Assembly (NCBI GenBank): GCA_015698045.1
Contig: BLAL01000285.1
Span: forward strand, 806,001 to 870,000
Origin: Rhizophagus clarus
Lineage: Eukaryota; Glomeromycota; Glomeromycetes; Glomerales; Glomeraceae
Direction of reading: 5' to 3'
Length of the DNA stretch: 64,000 nucleotides
Part shown: positions 53,137-64,000 of the stretch, in pieces
Numbering within the stretch: the first letter of the stretch is position 1
Layout of the letters: each line of letters begins with the position of its first letter
The notes under the pieces: generated by a model
The model's input: the letters and a program-made list of their open reading frames with translations, nothing else
Databases searched by the model: none
What the model was told of the DNA's origin: nothing
Made by a program: the position numbers and the translations under genes

Positions 53137-55197
53137 ATATCGCAGCACCTAATTAAAAAAGTAGACTATTTGTACTATGATATTAACCATAATCATAAAT
53201 TTTGACAAGATACTAAGAATATCAATCATTTTAACTGTCCACATACATGTACTGTAAATTCCAGTTTAGTCTGTTGTAGAGTTGGATGCTGAAATATTTC
53301 GGCATATCAAATTGCCGAAATTCTTGCCGAAATCCCAAATTAAATTTTAGAGTTGTATTTCAGTAATAATTTGGAATTTCGGCATTATTTTTTGATTTCA
53401 GCAACAGGTTGAAGCTTTTACAAGTTTAGGATTTGAGATTTTGTGCAATTATTATATTCCAAGAACCAAAATACTTTTGCTACATGGTTGATATATTTGG
53501 GATTTCAGCACCCGATTTTAAGCTTTAACAATAGTCTGGAATTTCAGAAATAGTTTGAGATTTCAGCAACAGTTTGATATTTTGGCAATCATTTGGGACT
53601 TTGACAATATTTTGAGGTTTTAGGAATTTGATTTCAAGCTATTGTCGAAATTTTAAACCATTGCTGAAACCTAGAATTTAATTTGGGATATTGGCAAGAA
53701 TTTCGACAATTTGATATGCCGAAATATTTCGGCACCCAACTCTAGTCTGTAGTAATTGGCTTGAGATTCAGTAAGTTCTTCGGTTTACCATTGTGTTGAG
53801 TTACAATAATTAAAACTGACCTAGGATTTGTGTTCTTACCAAAATCAAATTAATCAAATCAGGCTCAATTATGTCAATTAAAAAATCGAAACTATAGTGC
53901 CAGCCCAAATTACAAGAACGTGTAATGCGAAAATATTGTAGTGTTGCAACGCATGATATGCTATATTTGGTAATTCTGGCTGATCCTAAAGAAGACCGTG
54001 GTCCTACACAAAATCCGGTATGTCACTTTAAGATAAGACAGTGGTCTTTTAGGAACTGATGACCGCCATTAGCCACAAAACTTAATGATGCACAATCGAT
54101 TGGAACGATTAGTCGGAATCGATCAATTCTTAAATCGATACTAATCATGGGAATCGCCTAAACTGTTTATTCACAACGTTGTCTTCTTCATAATTAAACT
54201 AAATACTACTTCACCTCAATTAAAGATGCTGTTAACATGTAACACAAAATTAGATAAACCACCAAAAAATTATCATTTTTAGGTAATAATAAGTTAAAAT
54301 TATTAGCTATAATTAATCAAAACAAATCTGATAATTATTCCTTATTAATTATTAATAATGATTACTAATTACTGAGTCTTTTAGATAATCATAATTTAAA
54401 CGTTTATTTCTTGTTTTTTTTTTTTTTATTACTATTAATGTGATTAATCTTTATAATGATGATGATCAAGAAAATTTAATTTTTTTAACTAAATCAAGAG
54501 CCAAAAATAAAATAAACCTATAAAAAAGTCAATCAATTGCTAGCGTTAGTACAATAGTACAAATTATTGATCCTTTATCCTTGAACTTAATTCAACCAAA
54601 CAAATTTACAAATTTGTTTTAAGCTGTATTGATTATTTATTAATAGTATAAAAACAAACACAAAGACGCAAATTATTTATAGTATAAAATAAATAACAAA
54701 ATAAAACAATTTTATAATATCGTGCGCCATAATAATTATCCGGCAAATTATTTATTATTAATATATTTTAATTTGATGAGGCTCAAACATGATGAACATG
54801 CGCAGCAACTTTTATGAGATGCTGAGACTAATACTTGTAATTTCATCGATTTAGAATCAATAAAATTTTTTTATAATTTTTTTAAAGGGTTATTTCCTAA
54901 TTTTAAATATGCCTTTTATTAATTTTTACAGTATTTATTTTTTTGTCTTTTTGTGTTAGTTGATGCAGGCATTGTAAGTGACTGGGGTCGATCTTGACCT
55001 TTTAAATATCACGTACATTTTTTTTTTCATACGTAATTTAAGCCAAAATAGAATTGAATTTACGAATCATATGATATGCACTGCAATTATGCACAATGGC
55101 TTTTGTTTGTATAACGATACAAAATAAATATATATTTAGGAAAGTCAATAACACAATCATTTTTCTCCTACTTATTGTACTCTACAATTGACTAAAA
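53137..55197. repeat. Upstream part of duplicated unit B
   Basis: Collinear with 15,729-17,290 (landmarks listed there) apart from the MITE at 53,277-53,744 and small indels, for example an extra AAAAATAAAATAAACC segment near 54,500. It abuts the hAT-type element on its left. Confidence 0.75.
53277..53744. mobile_element. 468-bp MITE with TAGAGTTGG ends (hAT-like)
   Basis: Inverted termini TAGAGTTGGATGCTGAAATATTTCGGC and TAGAGTTGGGTGCCGAAATATTTCGGC match for about 60 bp with few differences. It is flanked by GTCTGTTG (53,269-53,276) and GTCTGTAG (53,745-53,752), a 7-of-8 target duplication. The interior repeats ATTTCGGCAA/TTTCAGCAA motifs. It is absent from the corresponding site in unit A (near 15,850), so it inserted after the duplication or was lost from A. 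Confidence 0.78.
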
Positions 55198-57444
55198 ATG
55201 CAAAACGCAAACGAATGGATTAACTGGATTGAAGAAGCTATTGCTAAAGATTATTTTAGATTATATGAACATGAATATTTTAGTAACGTTCAAAAAATCG
55301 GTACTGGAGGATTTGGAAAAGTTTATCGTGCGAGTTGGAGAAATTCAGAACAATATTTTGCGTTGAAATCCTTTTTTAATATTGATGACGTCACCGCAAA
55401 AGAAATAGTTCATGAGGTATTGACTGATTATATAATATAACATTATAATATTCATAATACTATATATATATGTTTTTATTAAGTATATTTAAATCCTAGC
55501 TTAAGCTTCAACGAGATATACAATTTCATAATAACATAATTAAATTCTACGGAGTTGCAAAATTTGACCCTGGTATGATAATTATATGTTGAGTATTTTA
55601 ATTTTTCAAAAATGTAATTTAATAATATTTATTTTATTTATTATTAGAAAATGTCAATGTTCCCTCAAAAAATTATTTGCTAGTGATGGAGTATGCTGAT
55701 TCTGGTCCTCTTAAAGATTATTTAAAAGAAAACTTCAATATTCTTACTTGGAACGATAAATACAACTTAGCATACCAATTAGCTTGCGCCGTGTCGTGTT
55801 TACATAATGAAGGAATAGTGCATCGTGACTTGGTAATTTACTTTATTGATTTTAAATTATTATTGTAAAAATCTTTTTATATTTTTTAACATCGTAACAT
55901 ATTTATAGCACTCTGGCAATGTATTGGTCCATCAAAATATTATCAAGTTGTCTGACTTTGGGTTATCAAAGAGAATTGAATCATCTTCAAACACACAATC
56001 AAAACTTTTTGGAATAATTCCTTACGTTGATCCAAAAAGATTTAGTGGACGAAGAAAGAATAAAAACCAAACGCAGATATATTCATTAAATGAAAAAAGT
56101 GACGTCTATAGTATCGGCGTATTATTCTGGGAGATTTCCAGTGGTAAACCTCCTTTTTATGCCGAAGGTGAAAAATATGATCTTGACTTAGCTATAGAAA
56201 TTTTACAAGGACTTAGAGAAGATCCTACTCCTGACACACCTGAAGATTACATTAAAATTTATACTGGTATGTAATACTCTTTGATAAAAAAAAATTGGAA
56301 ATTCATTAATTATATTATTTTATACTATTATATGCTTTTTTTAGAATGTTGGAATGGAGAACCAGATAAGCGTCCAACCATCAATCAAGTAGTAGAAAGA
56401 TTAAAAGAAATTATAACAAAAATGAATGTATTAACAAAAAATTATCAAACAGAATTAAGTCCTCAATCAACATCAACAGATGATCAAAATTTTAATCCAG
56501 CCAATATTAGTACTTCTTCAAACACTAATAATTCATTACATGGGGAAATGTCTCAAATTATACAAAACTTTAATTCAGCTAATATTGATACTTCTTCAAA
56601 CACTGATAATTCATTACATGGAGAGATGTCTCAATTTATACAAGATTTTGATAAAATGAATACAAAAGAAGTATTATTTACAACCTTATCAAATGAAAAT
56701 ATAAGTATAATAGTTAATGATATAATAAATTATATTTTCAAAATACTTAATGAAGGAAAAGAATCTACAAGAATCAAAAATCCTAAAAAGATTTTTGATT
56801 ATTTTAATAAAAATAATATAAATTCACGAGAAATTTATGATTGGTTATTAATTAATCAAAATAATTTGAATTCTGTATTCTTATTTGGATATTTTAATTA
56901 TTTAGGAATTGAAACAAGTGAAGATAACAAGAAAGCATTTGATTTGTTTATTAATGCATCAGAGCAAGGTCATGCATTAGCAAAATTTTATGTTGGATTA
57001 TGTTATCAATTAGGTCATGGAACTGGAAAAGATGAAAAGTTAGCTTTTAAATATTTTGAAAAAATAGCCGATATGGGTTATGCGATAGGATTATTAAAAA
57101 TTGGTTATTTATATAATTTTGGGATTGTGGTCAGTACTAACAAGCAAAAGGCAGTTGAATTCTATCAACAAGCAGCTAATTTAGGAAATATTACAGCTCA
57201 ATATAATCTTGCTAATAAGTATTCTAATGGGGAAGGAGTTGATAAAGATTATGAAAAAGCAATTGAATTATATCAAAAGGCAGCAGATTCAGGATATAGT
57301 GATGCTCAATATAACCTCGCTCTTATGTATGAATATGGAGAAGGAACTGAAAAGAATATAAATCAAGCAATTTATTGGTACGAGAAATCAGCTAAACAAG
57401 GAGATCAAGATGCTCAAAACAAATTAGAAAAATTAAGAAAGTGA
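55198..57444 (+). CDS. TKL-type protein kinase with C-terminal Sel1 repeats (copy B, 644 aa)
   Basis: Same five-exon structure as copy A: 55,198-55,416, 55,500-55,572, 55,648-55,832, 55,909-56,266 and 56,345-57,444; 644 residues. The kinase domain has all key residues (GTGGFGKV, ALK, HRDLHSGN, SDFG) and the usual Ser in KSDVYSIG, where copy A has Arg. Through exons 1-4, all introns and the linker it differs from copy A at only about a dozen bases. From about 56,760 (copy A 18,850) the identity drops sharply. It has five Sel1 repeats, two fewer than copy A (exactly 72 residues shorter). The TGG for Trp7 (NEWINW) matches the broken kinase at 14,450, whereas copy A has Cys. It looks functional; a signalling role is inferred from domain content. 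Confidence 0.92.
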
Positions 57445-58480
57445 ATCATATACCAGATACTGTTTTTCTATTTAAAACATATCGTTAAACTATTAAATTA
57501 AATACACAAGGCATGCATATCATTTTTTTTAATAATAGTATTTTATTTAAATTATGCTTAAAGATGAAAAGATGAGTCTATTGTACCTGTTTGGGTAATG
57601 TAATTCTAATAATATTTTTACTTATATCAGACGCGTGATACTTTAATAAAAAAACATAATTATTTTTTACGGTTTCTTGATTATCATATTGCGTCAATAT
57701 TATTTATACGTATGAAAAATGAATGTTTATTCATTGCTAATGAAATTAATCAAAAAAATCATTATTTCCTTAGATCCATCCGTAACTCATCTAATTTGAT
57801 AACAATTAACAATTCAATGTTGACTTTTTTAAATTCCTGGCTAAATCACGTGAATATCTAGGTCGAAGTCTACACAACCCTATAATCAAATTCTTTATAT
57901 TTTGTAATCAACCTTTCATTAGTAGGAATTTTCAATGTATATTATTTTTTGTTGATTTTATTTCTGAACTATTGTTAGACAAAATTTTCTTTTTATCATC
58001 CCTTCCTTCTTTTTTTGGTATTGTCTTTTTGGTGCAGCTCCACTCTTTCATTGAATTACTTTTGATAATACTTTACTACTAGTTTCGTTAACTCAAGTTT
58101 TTTAAACATAATAAACACAATTTTTTTTAGAGACAAAGTTATTTTTAAACCTTCAGTAGAAATTTTTCACATACTAAGATTTAATAACTTTAATTAAGTG
58201 ATCTCTTAAAAAATTGAACTTTTAAATTTGATATCATTATTATCCTTATTATAATTATTACAATCATTTTTAAATTTTGTTGATTCTAACGTCCTTGCTT
58301 GTGATTATTAATGAATCCAAATTTAAATTTGTATTTTAATAAAGAAATACATTAATTCAATGCCACATTTTCCATAATATCATTACAGACTATAGTACCC
58401 TCTGATCATAATACTCCTAGTGTGGTACCCTCTAAAAATCTATCCAGGTACACAACGATTTACAGTATTATTCTAGTCAT
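57445..58480. other. Downstream end of unit B, then intergenic DNA
   Basis: 57,445 to about 57,830 is the 3' flank shared with unit A (after 19,753 and after 50,611). Beyond it the DNA is AT-rich and unique in this window, with no coding pattern. Confidence 0.5.
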
Positions 58481-60130
58481 TACATCATTTGCAGTTATTA
58501 ATACGAATCATTTATCCTTTTGTCCCTGTTTATCCATATATAGTACGAGTTTTTCGCATTTTATTACAACTTTTTTTATACACGAGTTCATTTGTCTTCA
58601 TTTCGACACTTTTATTAGACACGTCAAAAATTTATCTTAATTGTCTCATACATGAACTAGACAAAAGTGATAAAGATGAAAATTTCCTATAAATTCTTCT
58701 GAAGCCATAAAAACTCTTAAAATTAAAGGAGATATACGAGATCTATACAAAAAAAGTTGTGTCATTACCGTTGAAATGGAGAGTCTACTGTCAAAAATTT
58801 ATAAAGAAGATTAAAAAGCAGATTACGAAGAAATTTAAGAGAGAAGTATTCATATTGGAAATGATATACACATAACGATCTGGAATGTAACAAAAAACAA
58901 CGTAATTGGTCCAGAAATGATTGAGAGCTTCCAATAATTTTATTCATGTTATCGCTGAATACAAATACCATTTAAGACTAGATATGAATCAAGATCTAAC
59001 AAGTTAGTATACAACAGAATATACAGTAATATTAATTAAACAGAATTACATTTAATATTTTAATATAATTTGATACGTATATAGTAGTGAAGCTTAATGG
59101 CCGAAAGATTGTTCCAATCATAAAAAATGATCGTTTGAAATATTTTAATGCTGTTGTAGATTTGTTAACGAATTTGGTGAATTTGAAAAAAATCTGCAAT
59201 TATAGTCGTAAATATAGGATTGCTATACAATAAAGAAACTATTATTGTCTTTGTTCACATTTCAGAAGAGGAACCGATCTATTTACCATCAGAATTCGAG
59301 GCGTTCCCCGTTTTAGTCAAATACGGAATTGTCCTTGATCTAGATCATCATTCATTTCATGATCTTATGCCTAGCATAAGTATTAGTAGTTCTAAAAATG
59401 ATGTCTGTACGCTTGGAGGTTTGTTTCCATTGTATAGGAGAAAGGAAGTGGGGTGTTTCGATTAGGAAAATATGAGAAGGTATGCCAGTGAAATGCCTTT
59501 ATATAAATTATTATTACGTGATATTTTTTCTAACGAGATTGACACTAGTTTATGTGCAAAGGTTTCTCGATATCATTATATTGGATCTAATTCTGCTCGT
59601 CACTATATTTGTTATGCATTTGTGAAATCGAAAATCGTGGAATTCCGGAAATACCAAACACACATTTAGTAAATTTTGTAACATCAATTATGAAATAAAT
59701 AAAAATGATAATGGATAAATTGATGATATATCAATTATGAACCTGTCCTAAAGTTTGGATGTAGTACTTTTACAACCAGTTGTTTTATACATGACAGGTT
59801 GTGATCTCTTTTATCCTCTAATCATTATTAATGATAAAAAGAAATTACAGTAGATATGAAAAAACGAAAAAAAAGTTTGCTTTACGGGTTCTTACCTTAG
59901 AAGATGAATCTCATAAATTTGGTAAGTTAAGGAAATAATATTTTCACATAAATAATATACACATTTATGAAATGTTTATATTTTTGCTCTGATTAAATTT
60001 AATTTTTAATGTAGGTTTCTGGGTCACCAGTATTCGATGAACGTGAAAGGTTATGGGGTTATCTATATTGCAAGCGCAGAAGTTACAACTGGCTTGATTT
60101 TAAGGGATATAAAGGAAAGATTCAATACCA
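58480..60130 (+). pseudogene. Relic of a trypsin-like protease-fold family gene
   Basis: Scattered coding pieces in changing frames. About 58,690-58,800 holds IKTLKIKGDIRDLYKK / VEMESLLSKIYK-like sequence. 59,220-59,465 is open and reads EEEPIYLPSEFEAFPVLVKYG...HDLMPSISIS...CTLGGLFPL, the pattern I associate with a fungal family having a 'GISI...GTLGA' entry to a chymotrypsin-like fold. 59,745-59,800 reads LDVVLLQPVVLYMTG, a candidate for the catalytic Asp strand. After an intron ending near 60,013, VSGSPVFDERERLWGYLYC resembles the GDSGSPVF nucleophile motif, with the Asp replaced. Many stops. The assignment rests on motifs only; the gene could belong to another family with the same fold. 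Confidence 0.4.
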
Positions 60131-63100
60131 CATGTGATCTCATAACTCAAGAATCATAGAATAGTTACTGTATCATATATGGAATAATATTACATCGCGA
60201 TATTTAATAAATAATTGTACAAAATTACATGTACTGTAGTAGTAATACAATCTTTCAAATCAAGGAAAATATTTTTTTCAGCAGTCGAAGTTTTAGTAAA
60301 TCGAAATTTAATTCATGATATGGAAAAAGATGCAAATGAAGAAATTCTTAAATAACCTTTATAAAGATTTGAAATGTATTGCATGTTATAATCAAGATGA
60401 AATAATGAAAGAAATAATTAAAGATATAACAAATTTCGGTATAAATGAAATTAAAAGTCACAAAACAATATTGACTATAATTTAATCATTAATATCCCAT
60501 ATATATATGGTATTTTTAATACGACAAAAACCAATTTACATTTAGAGATATTATAAAAAGGTATAGTTCCTTGTGATTCATTTAACACGATAAAAATCAA
60601 GTAGGACTATCAAAATATCAAAGAATAATTTTATAAGCAAGAAAAGTATTATACAAGATAATAATAGAGATAATATGATACTCACGTTGCTTATTGATGA
60701 AACAAATTGAATTACAAAAAAAATATATATATTACAAGAATGAAAAGAAACATTTCGATATTAAAGATATAAAACACGATATAACGATCGCAGTCAAAAA
60801 ATTAACGGGAACTATCTCAAGAAGGTATACGTAATAGGGTTTATTTCTCTGGAACAGTACAGGAATATTATAACATATATGTTAATTAACTCGTAGCTTC
60901 TATCTAGTTGCAAGGAGGGCCGGAGGGATACAATTTGCCGTGTCCTGCGGACACGATTGAGTACTGTACGAGTGTTCGAAAGTCAGAAAGTAATTGGAAC
61001 TAATCACAATACACAATGCGCACGTTAAGTTACATTTCAAAATAAATATTTATTTTATTACTTGCTTCTAAAATTTCTCAATCAAGATGATAAAGTAAAA
61101 AAACGTACCTATTCAATACACTGTAAACGAATTTAGATAATTCATTTTTGAATCTTAAATTCTATCTACAAGCCGGGAAGATTCTTGAATAATCTTAATT
61201 AACGAAATATCTTATAAATTACAGAGTCTAACACGAAAGATTTGATCTAAGAGTTGATTTATTCGAAATAAAAGGAGATTATATTTGAGATTCTTTGATC
61301 ACAAAAATAAAGACTTTCCCAAAAAATTTTTGGCAATGATTTTATTGATGTCAGGGATACTATTTCTGTAAATAGTAGCTAGTAACAAGTACCGAATACA
61401 AGTTACATATCGGATATTTTTTTTATAGGAAGTACAGTAGGTAAATTTTTTTGCACGACCGTGAGATATCAGTCAGCATGTAAAAATAATTATTTGATTA
61501 AATTCAATATCACCAAGGAAAGCGGGAAATAATTACGTAATTATTAGTCTATTTGTAATAAACTATTTTATAGTGCATTATAGTTTATCGTATTTTTTTC
61601 CGAAATGATTAGAAATTGGCACGCGACCGCAAAGTCGACAACCTTATCACCAAACAAACATCAGAAAACATTAATTTTTACTATAATAAAATATTAATCT
61701 ATTTATTTTAGGCTGTTTGGATTTTGGAACTAGTTGAGCAAATGTAATAAAACTAAGATATTAATTTGAGAAAAAGAAGGTTTTTTGGTGATAAAGTGCG
61801 AATTAATTTCATTAATGCATAATGCAGGACATATTCTTAACATGAATTATAAGAATCTAAATGTTTAAATTGAATAAAATAAAATGTATATTCAATTAGA
61901 GCATAATTCAGAAATGGTTGAGAAGGTAGGTAGAAATAAAAGAACTTTCAAGTGACATGGAATTCAAATAAAATCTAAAAAAGAAAATGCCGCAGGATAT
62001 AAGATGATTTTTTTGACCACTTTCTGCGGTAATGCTGGGAACGTTTCGAGCGAGTTACAAACGAGCCGAGTTGAGTCGAGTCGAGTTAAATTTTTTCAGT
62101 TATATTTTTAGTATTATTTATCATATTTGTAATTTATAAATTCATTAATTATATTCTATTAATTTATATTAAATTTGTTATTTTTTAATTTATCATTATT
62201 TTATTAACAATTAATTAATTTTAAAATTAAGTTCTATTAAATTATTATTATTAGTTTCATGGGTCACAATAAATGTTGAAGATTGAGAAAAAAATTGTAT
62301 TCATCTGGATAAACGGAGGAGTTATTACCATACTTTAACGCCCTCTCTTTTCCAATAGTGACATACACAGTTTTAACCTTTGGTGTATATTTAACGTATG
62401 ACATTAAATAATAAACCTGCGTTGAAAACACACAAAATTATTATTATTATTTTTTTTTTTAGAGCAGTAATGAAGCTACAAAGTAGAAATGTTGGTACAG
62501 CAAGTGAAATATAAGTCATGCTTTCAAAGGAAGAACGGAGATTCTAGGCCATATAATACGTATCCTTGCATCATATTATTTTACATTTAATATTTCCTAA
62601 ACTATTGATTTTTCTTTACTCTTTATCAAATTTTTAAGTAAATATCCACATAATCCTTTTCTATTGCTATCAAATTTTCGAAACTATCTTTATATCACCT
62701 GTAAAGAACTTTAGCAAATTTTCATAAATACTTTCCGAGAAGTAATTGCATTATTTCAAATAAAAAATCAACAAATGTATAAAAAAAAAAATAATATATT
62801 TGTTCCCTCTTTCGTTTTTACAACATTCTACTCATCATCAAGAAATTTATTTAAATATTCCTTGATAAAGATGGGTTATAACTTTGCTTCAATCTTTGCA
62901 CGATAATGCGCCAAACTTCAATGACCGCGAAAATCTGTTCATTCGTGATGAAATATTAGGAACGGTAAAATGTCTGAACCCCAAGCCATGTGATTTATTT
63001 ATATGCTGCACCACAATAAGTCAATTTTCCCGAGTGCTCCTGACGTCTTGATAATACATATTGTATAGTTTTTATTATTAAATTCGCTAGTTTGCAGATA

Positions 63101-63718
63101 AACTGTCTTTTGTATCTGCGTGTCGATGTTGTTCCACGGCTGCGCCTTGAAAATTAAGCCTTTTAATGCTTATTTATTTATATAGACCTTTTATTCCAAC
63201 ATTGATAGATTTTTTATCCACCTCTTTAAATAGACACCATTCGTAAAAAAAAAAATCATGAATTTTTAACTAGAAACCGTGGGATTGCACATCATATGGA
63301 TGCCAAAGTTTCTCCGGGTTGATATTGAAATCGATATCCAATTTGGAGCGATCAATTTTGGAACTAGGTTAGGAAGCAACACGGCAACAGAACTGTCTAT
63401 CTTAGTAATAATTACAAATGCTTATATCTAGATTCGTGACTGAGAATATGAGTATCTTCCATAAATTAGTTAAATTCGATATTATTGACAAATTCATTTT
63501 TCTTTTATTGATTTACTTACACTAAATTTATGTATTTCGTGAGTGTAATACTTCGAAGCCTGTAAGATCCATAAAATTTTAAAGAATATCATTCGTAAAG
63601 AAACTTTTAACTGTTATATTGTTCAAATATAAAAATTACGTGTACCACCAACATTGTAGTTCATACTGTGATATTTATTTTTTTGATCTAATACAGTAAT
63701 ATGAAAAGAAAAACACCA
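60131..63718. other. Long stretch without a recognisable gene
   Basis: AT-rich, with no frame of protein-like composition. Small items: GAGCCGAGTTGAGTCGAGTCGAG at about 62,065-62,090, a short GAGYC/GAGTC repeat of a type common in these genomes; a 6-bp CCGCAG/CTGCGG inverted repeat around 61,990-62,028; and a T run at 62,450-62,460. No RNA gene identified. Confidence 0.4.
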
Positions 63719-63850
63719 AAAAATATGAACGAATATATTAAGAAGCTATTTCCAAAGATTATTTTAAATATTATGAACATAAATATTTTAGTAATATTCA
63801 AAAAATTGGTACTGAAGAATTTGGAAAAGTTGTCGTGTTGAAAATATTAT
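63719..63850 (+). pseudogene. Exon-1 fragment of a fourth TKL kinase
   Basis: The sequence parallels exon 1 of copies A and B (NEYI, then a GAAGCTATTTCCAAAGATTATTTTAA-like stretch, YEHKYFSNIQKIGT, EFGKV), with several frame changes, and stops where the G-loop would lead into the lysine strand. Nothing after 63,850 matches a kinase. A relic showing that the kinase family once extended to this side as well. Confidence 0.65.
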
Positions 63851-64000
63851 GTAGCGAGTCATAAATTTTACATTGATACAAACCCATCATAAAGTCAACC
63901 GTTTCTATCATCGGGCACTGATATCATAAGAAATTACAGTAATTAATAATCTAATGTAAGCAGTGCAAAAGCTTGTGTTCACACTAACCTAATATAACAA

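Noticed and set aside
58422-58692. Two overlapping frames of about 70 codons with hydrophobic products
   Set aside because: They run through T-rich DNA in two frames at once, and neither has a start context or known pattern.
1-64000. tRNA or rRNA genes
   Set aside because: Scanning by eye found no convincing cloverleaf with A and B boxes and no rRNA core sequence. A covariance-model search would be needed to exclude a degenerate copy.

Overview
The window is AT-rich eukaryotic DNA of a kind I associate with arbuscular mycorrhizal fungi (Glomeromycotina, Rhizophagus-like). The signs are intron-rich TKL-type protein kinases fused to Sel1 repeats, an LRR/coiled-coil gene family, an F-box/LRR protein, and very dense, nested transposons. 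The species assignment is inference from gene families; no rRNA or tRNA gene was found to confirm it.

Layout. 1-1.2 kb: a small three-exon gene for a secreted Kre9/Knh1-like protein. 1.8-9.1 kb: a decayed LRR/coiled-coil gene split by a Crypton-type tyrosine-recombinase transposon (3.0-5.7 kb) and a Helitron2-like element (6.8-8.4 kb). 11.1-11.8 kb: a pure-pyrimidine minisatellite with 19-bp and 88-bp periods. 11.9-13.0 kb: a kinase pseudogene carrying a 202-bp Helitron2-like insertion. 14.4-15.7 kb: a second broken kinase gene. 17.3-19.75 kb: an intact five-exon kinase-Sel1 gene (copy A, 716 aa). 55.2-57.4 kb: its near-twin (copy B, 644 aa). The two intact genes lie in a tandem duplication of about 4.7 kb (unit A 15.73-19.81 plus 50.61-50.82 kb; unit B 53.14-57.83 kb). 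The right part holds a decayed trypsin-like gene (58.5-60.1 kb), a long stretch without recognisable genes, and a kinase exon relic at 63.7 kb.

Unit A is split by about 31 kb of nested elements. A Ty3/gypsy element (19.81-47.36 kb) sits next to a decayed BED-finger hAT transposon (47.37-50.61 kb). The 3' LTR of the Ty3 element is interrupted by a TIR transposon (28,779-47,237) made largely of hairpin-forming tandem arrays. That array is in turn interrupted by a 14.2-kb Polinton/Maverick-class element (30,975-45,169) with 955-bp inverted repeats of about 99% identity and a GAAAC target duplication. A further hAT-type element (50,821-53,133) with nested MITEs lies exactly between units A and B.

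The most notable object is the Polinton-class fossil. It has a protein-primed-type DNA polymerase B and an RVE integrase. In place of any recognisable double-jelly-roll capsid genes it has a Gag-like protein with a CCHC knuckle and a retropepsin-like region. It also carries coiled-coil proteins, zinc-finger proteins and a host-type F-box/LRR gene. Other points of interest are the CpG-specific decay of the hairpin arrays, the gene-conversion-like patchwork between kinase copies A and B, and the extra modules in the Ty3 element.
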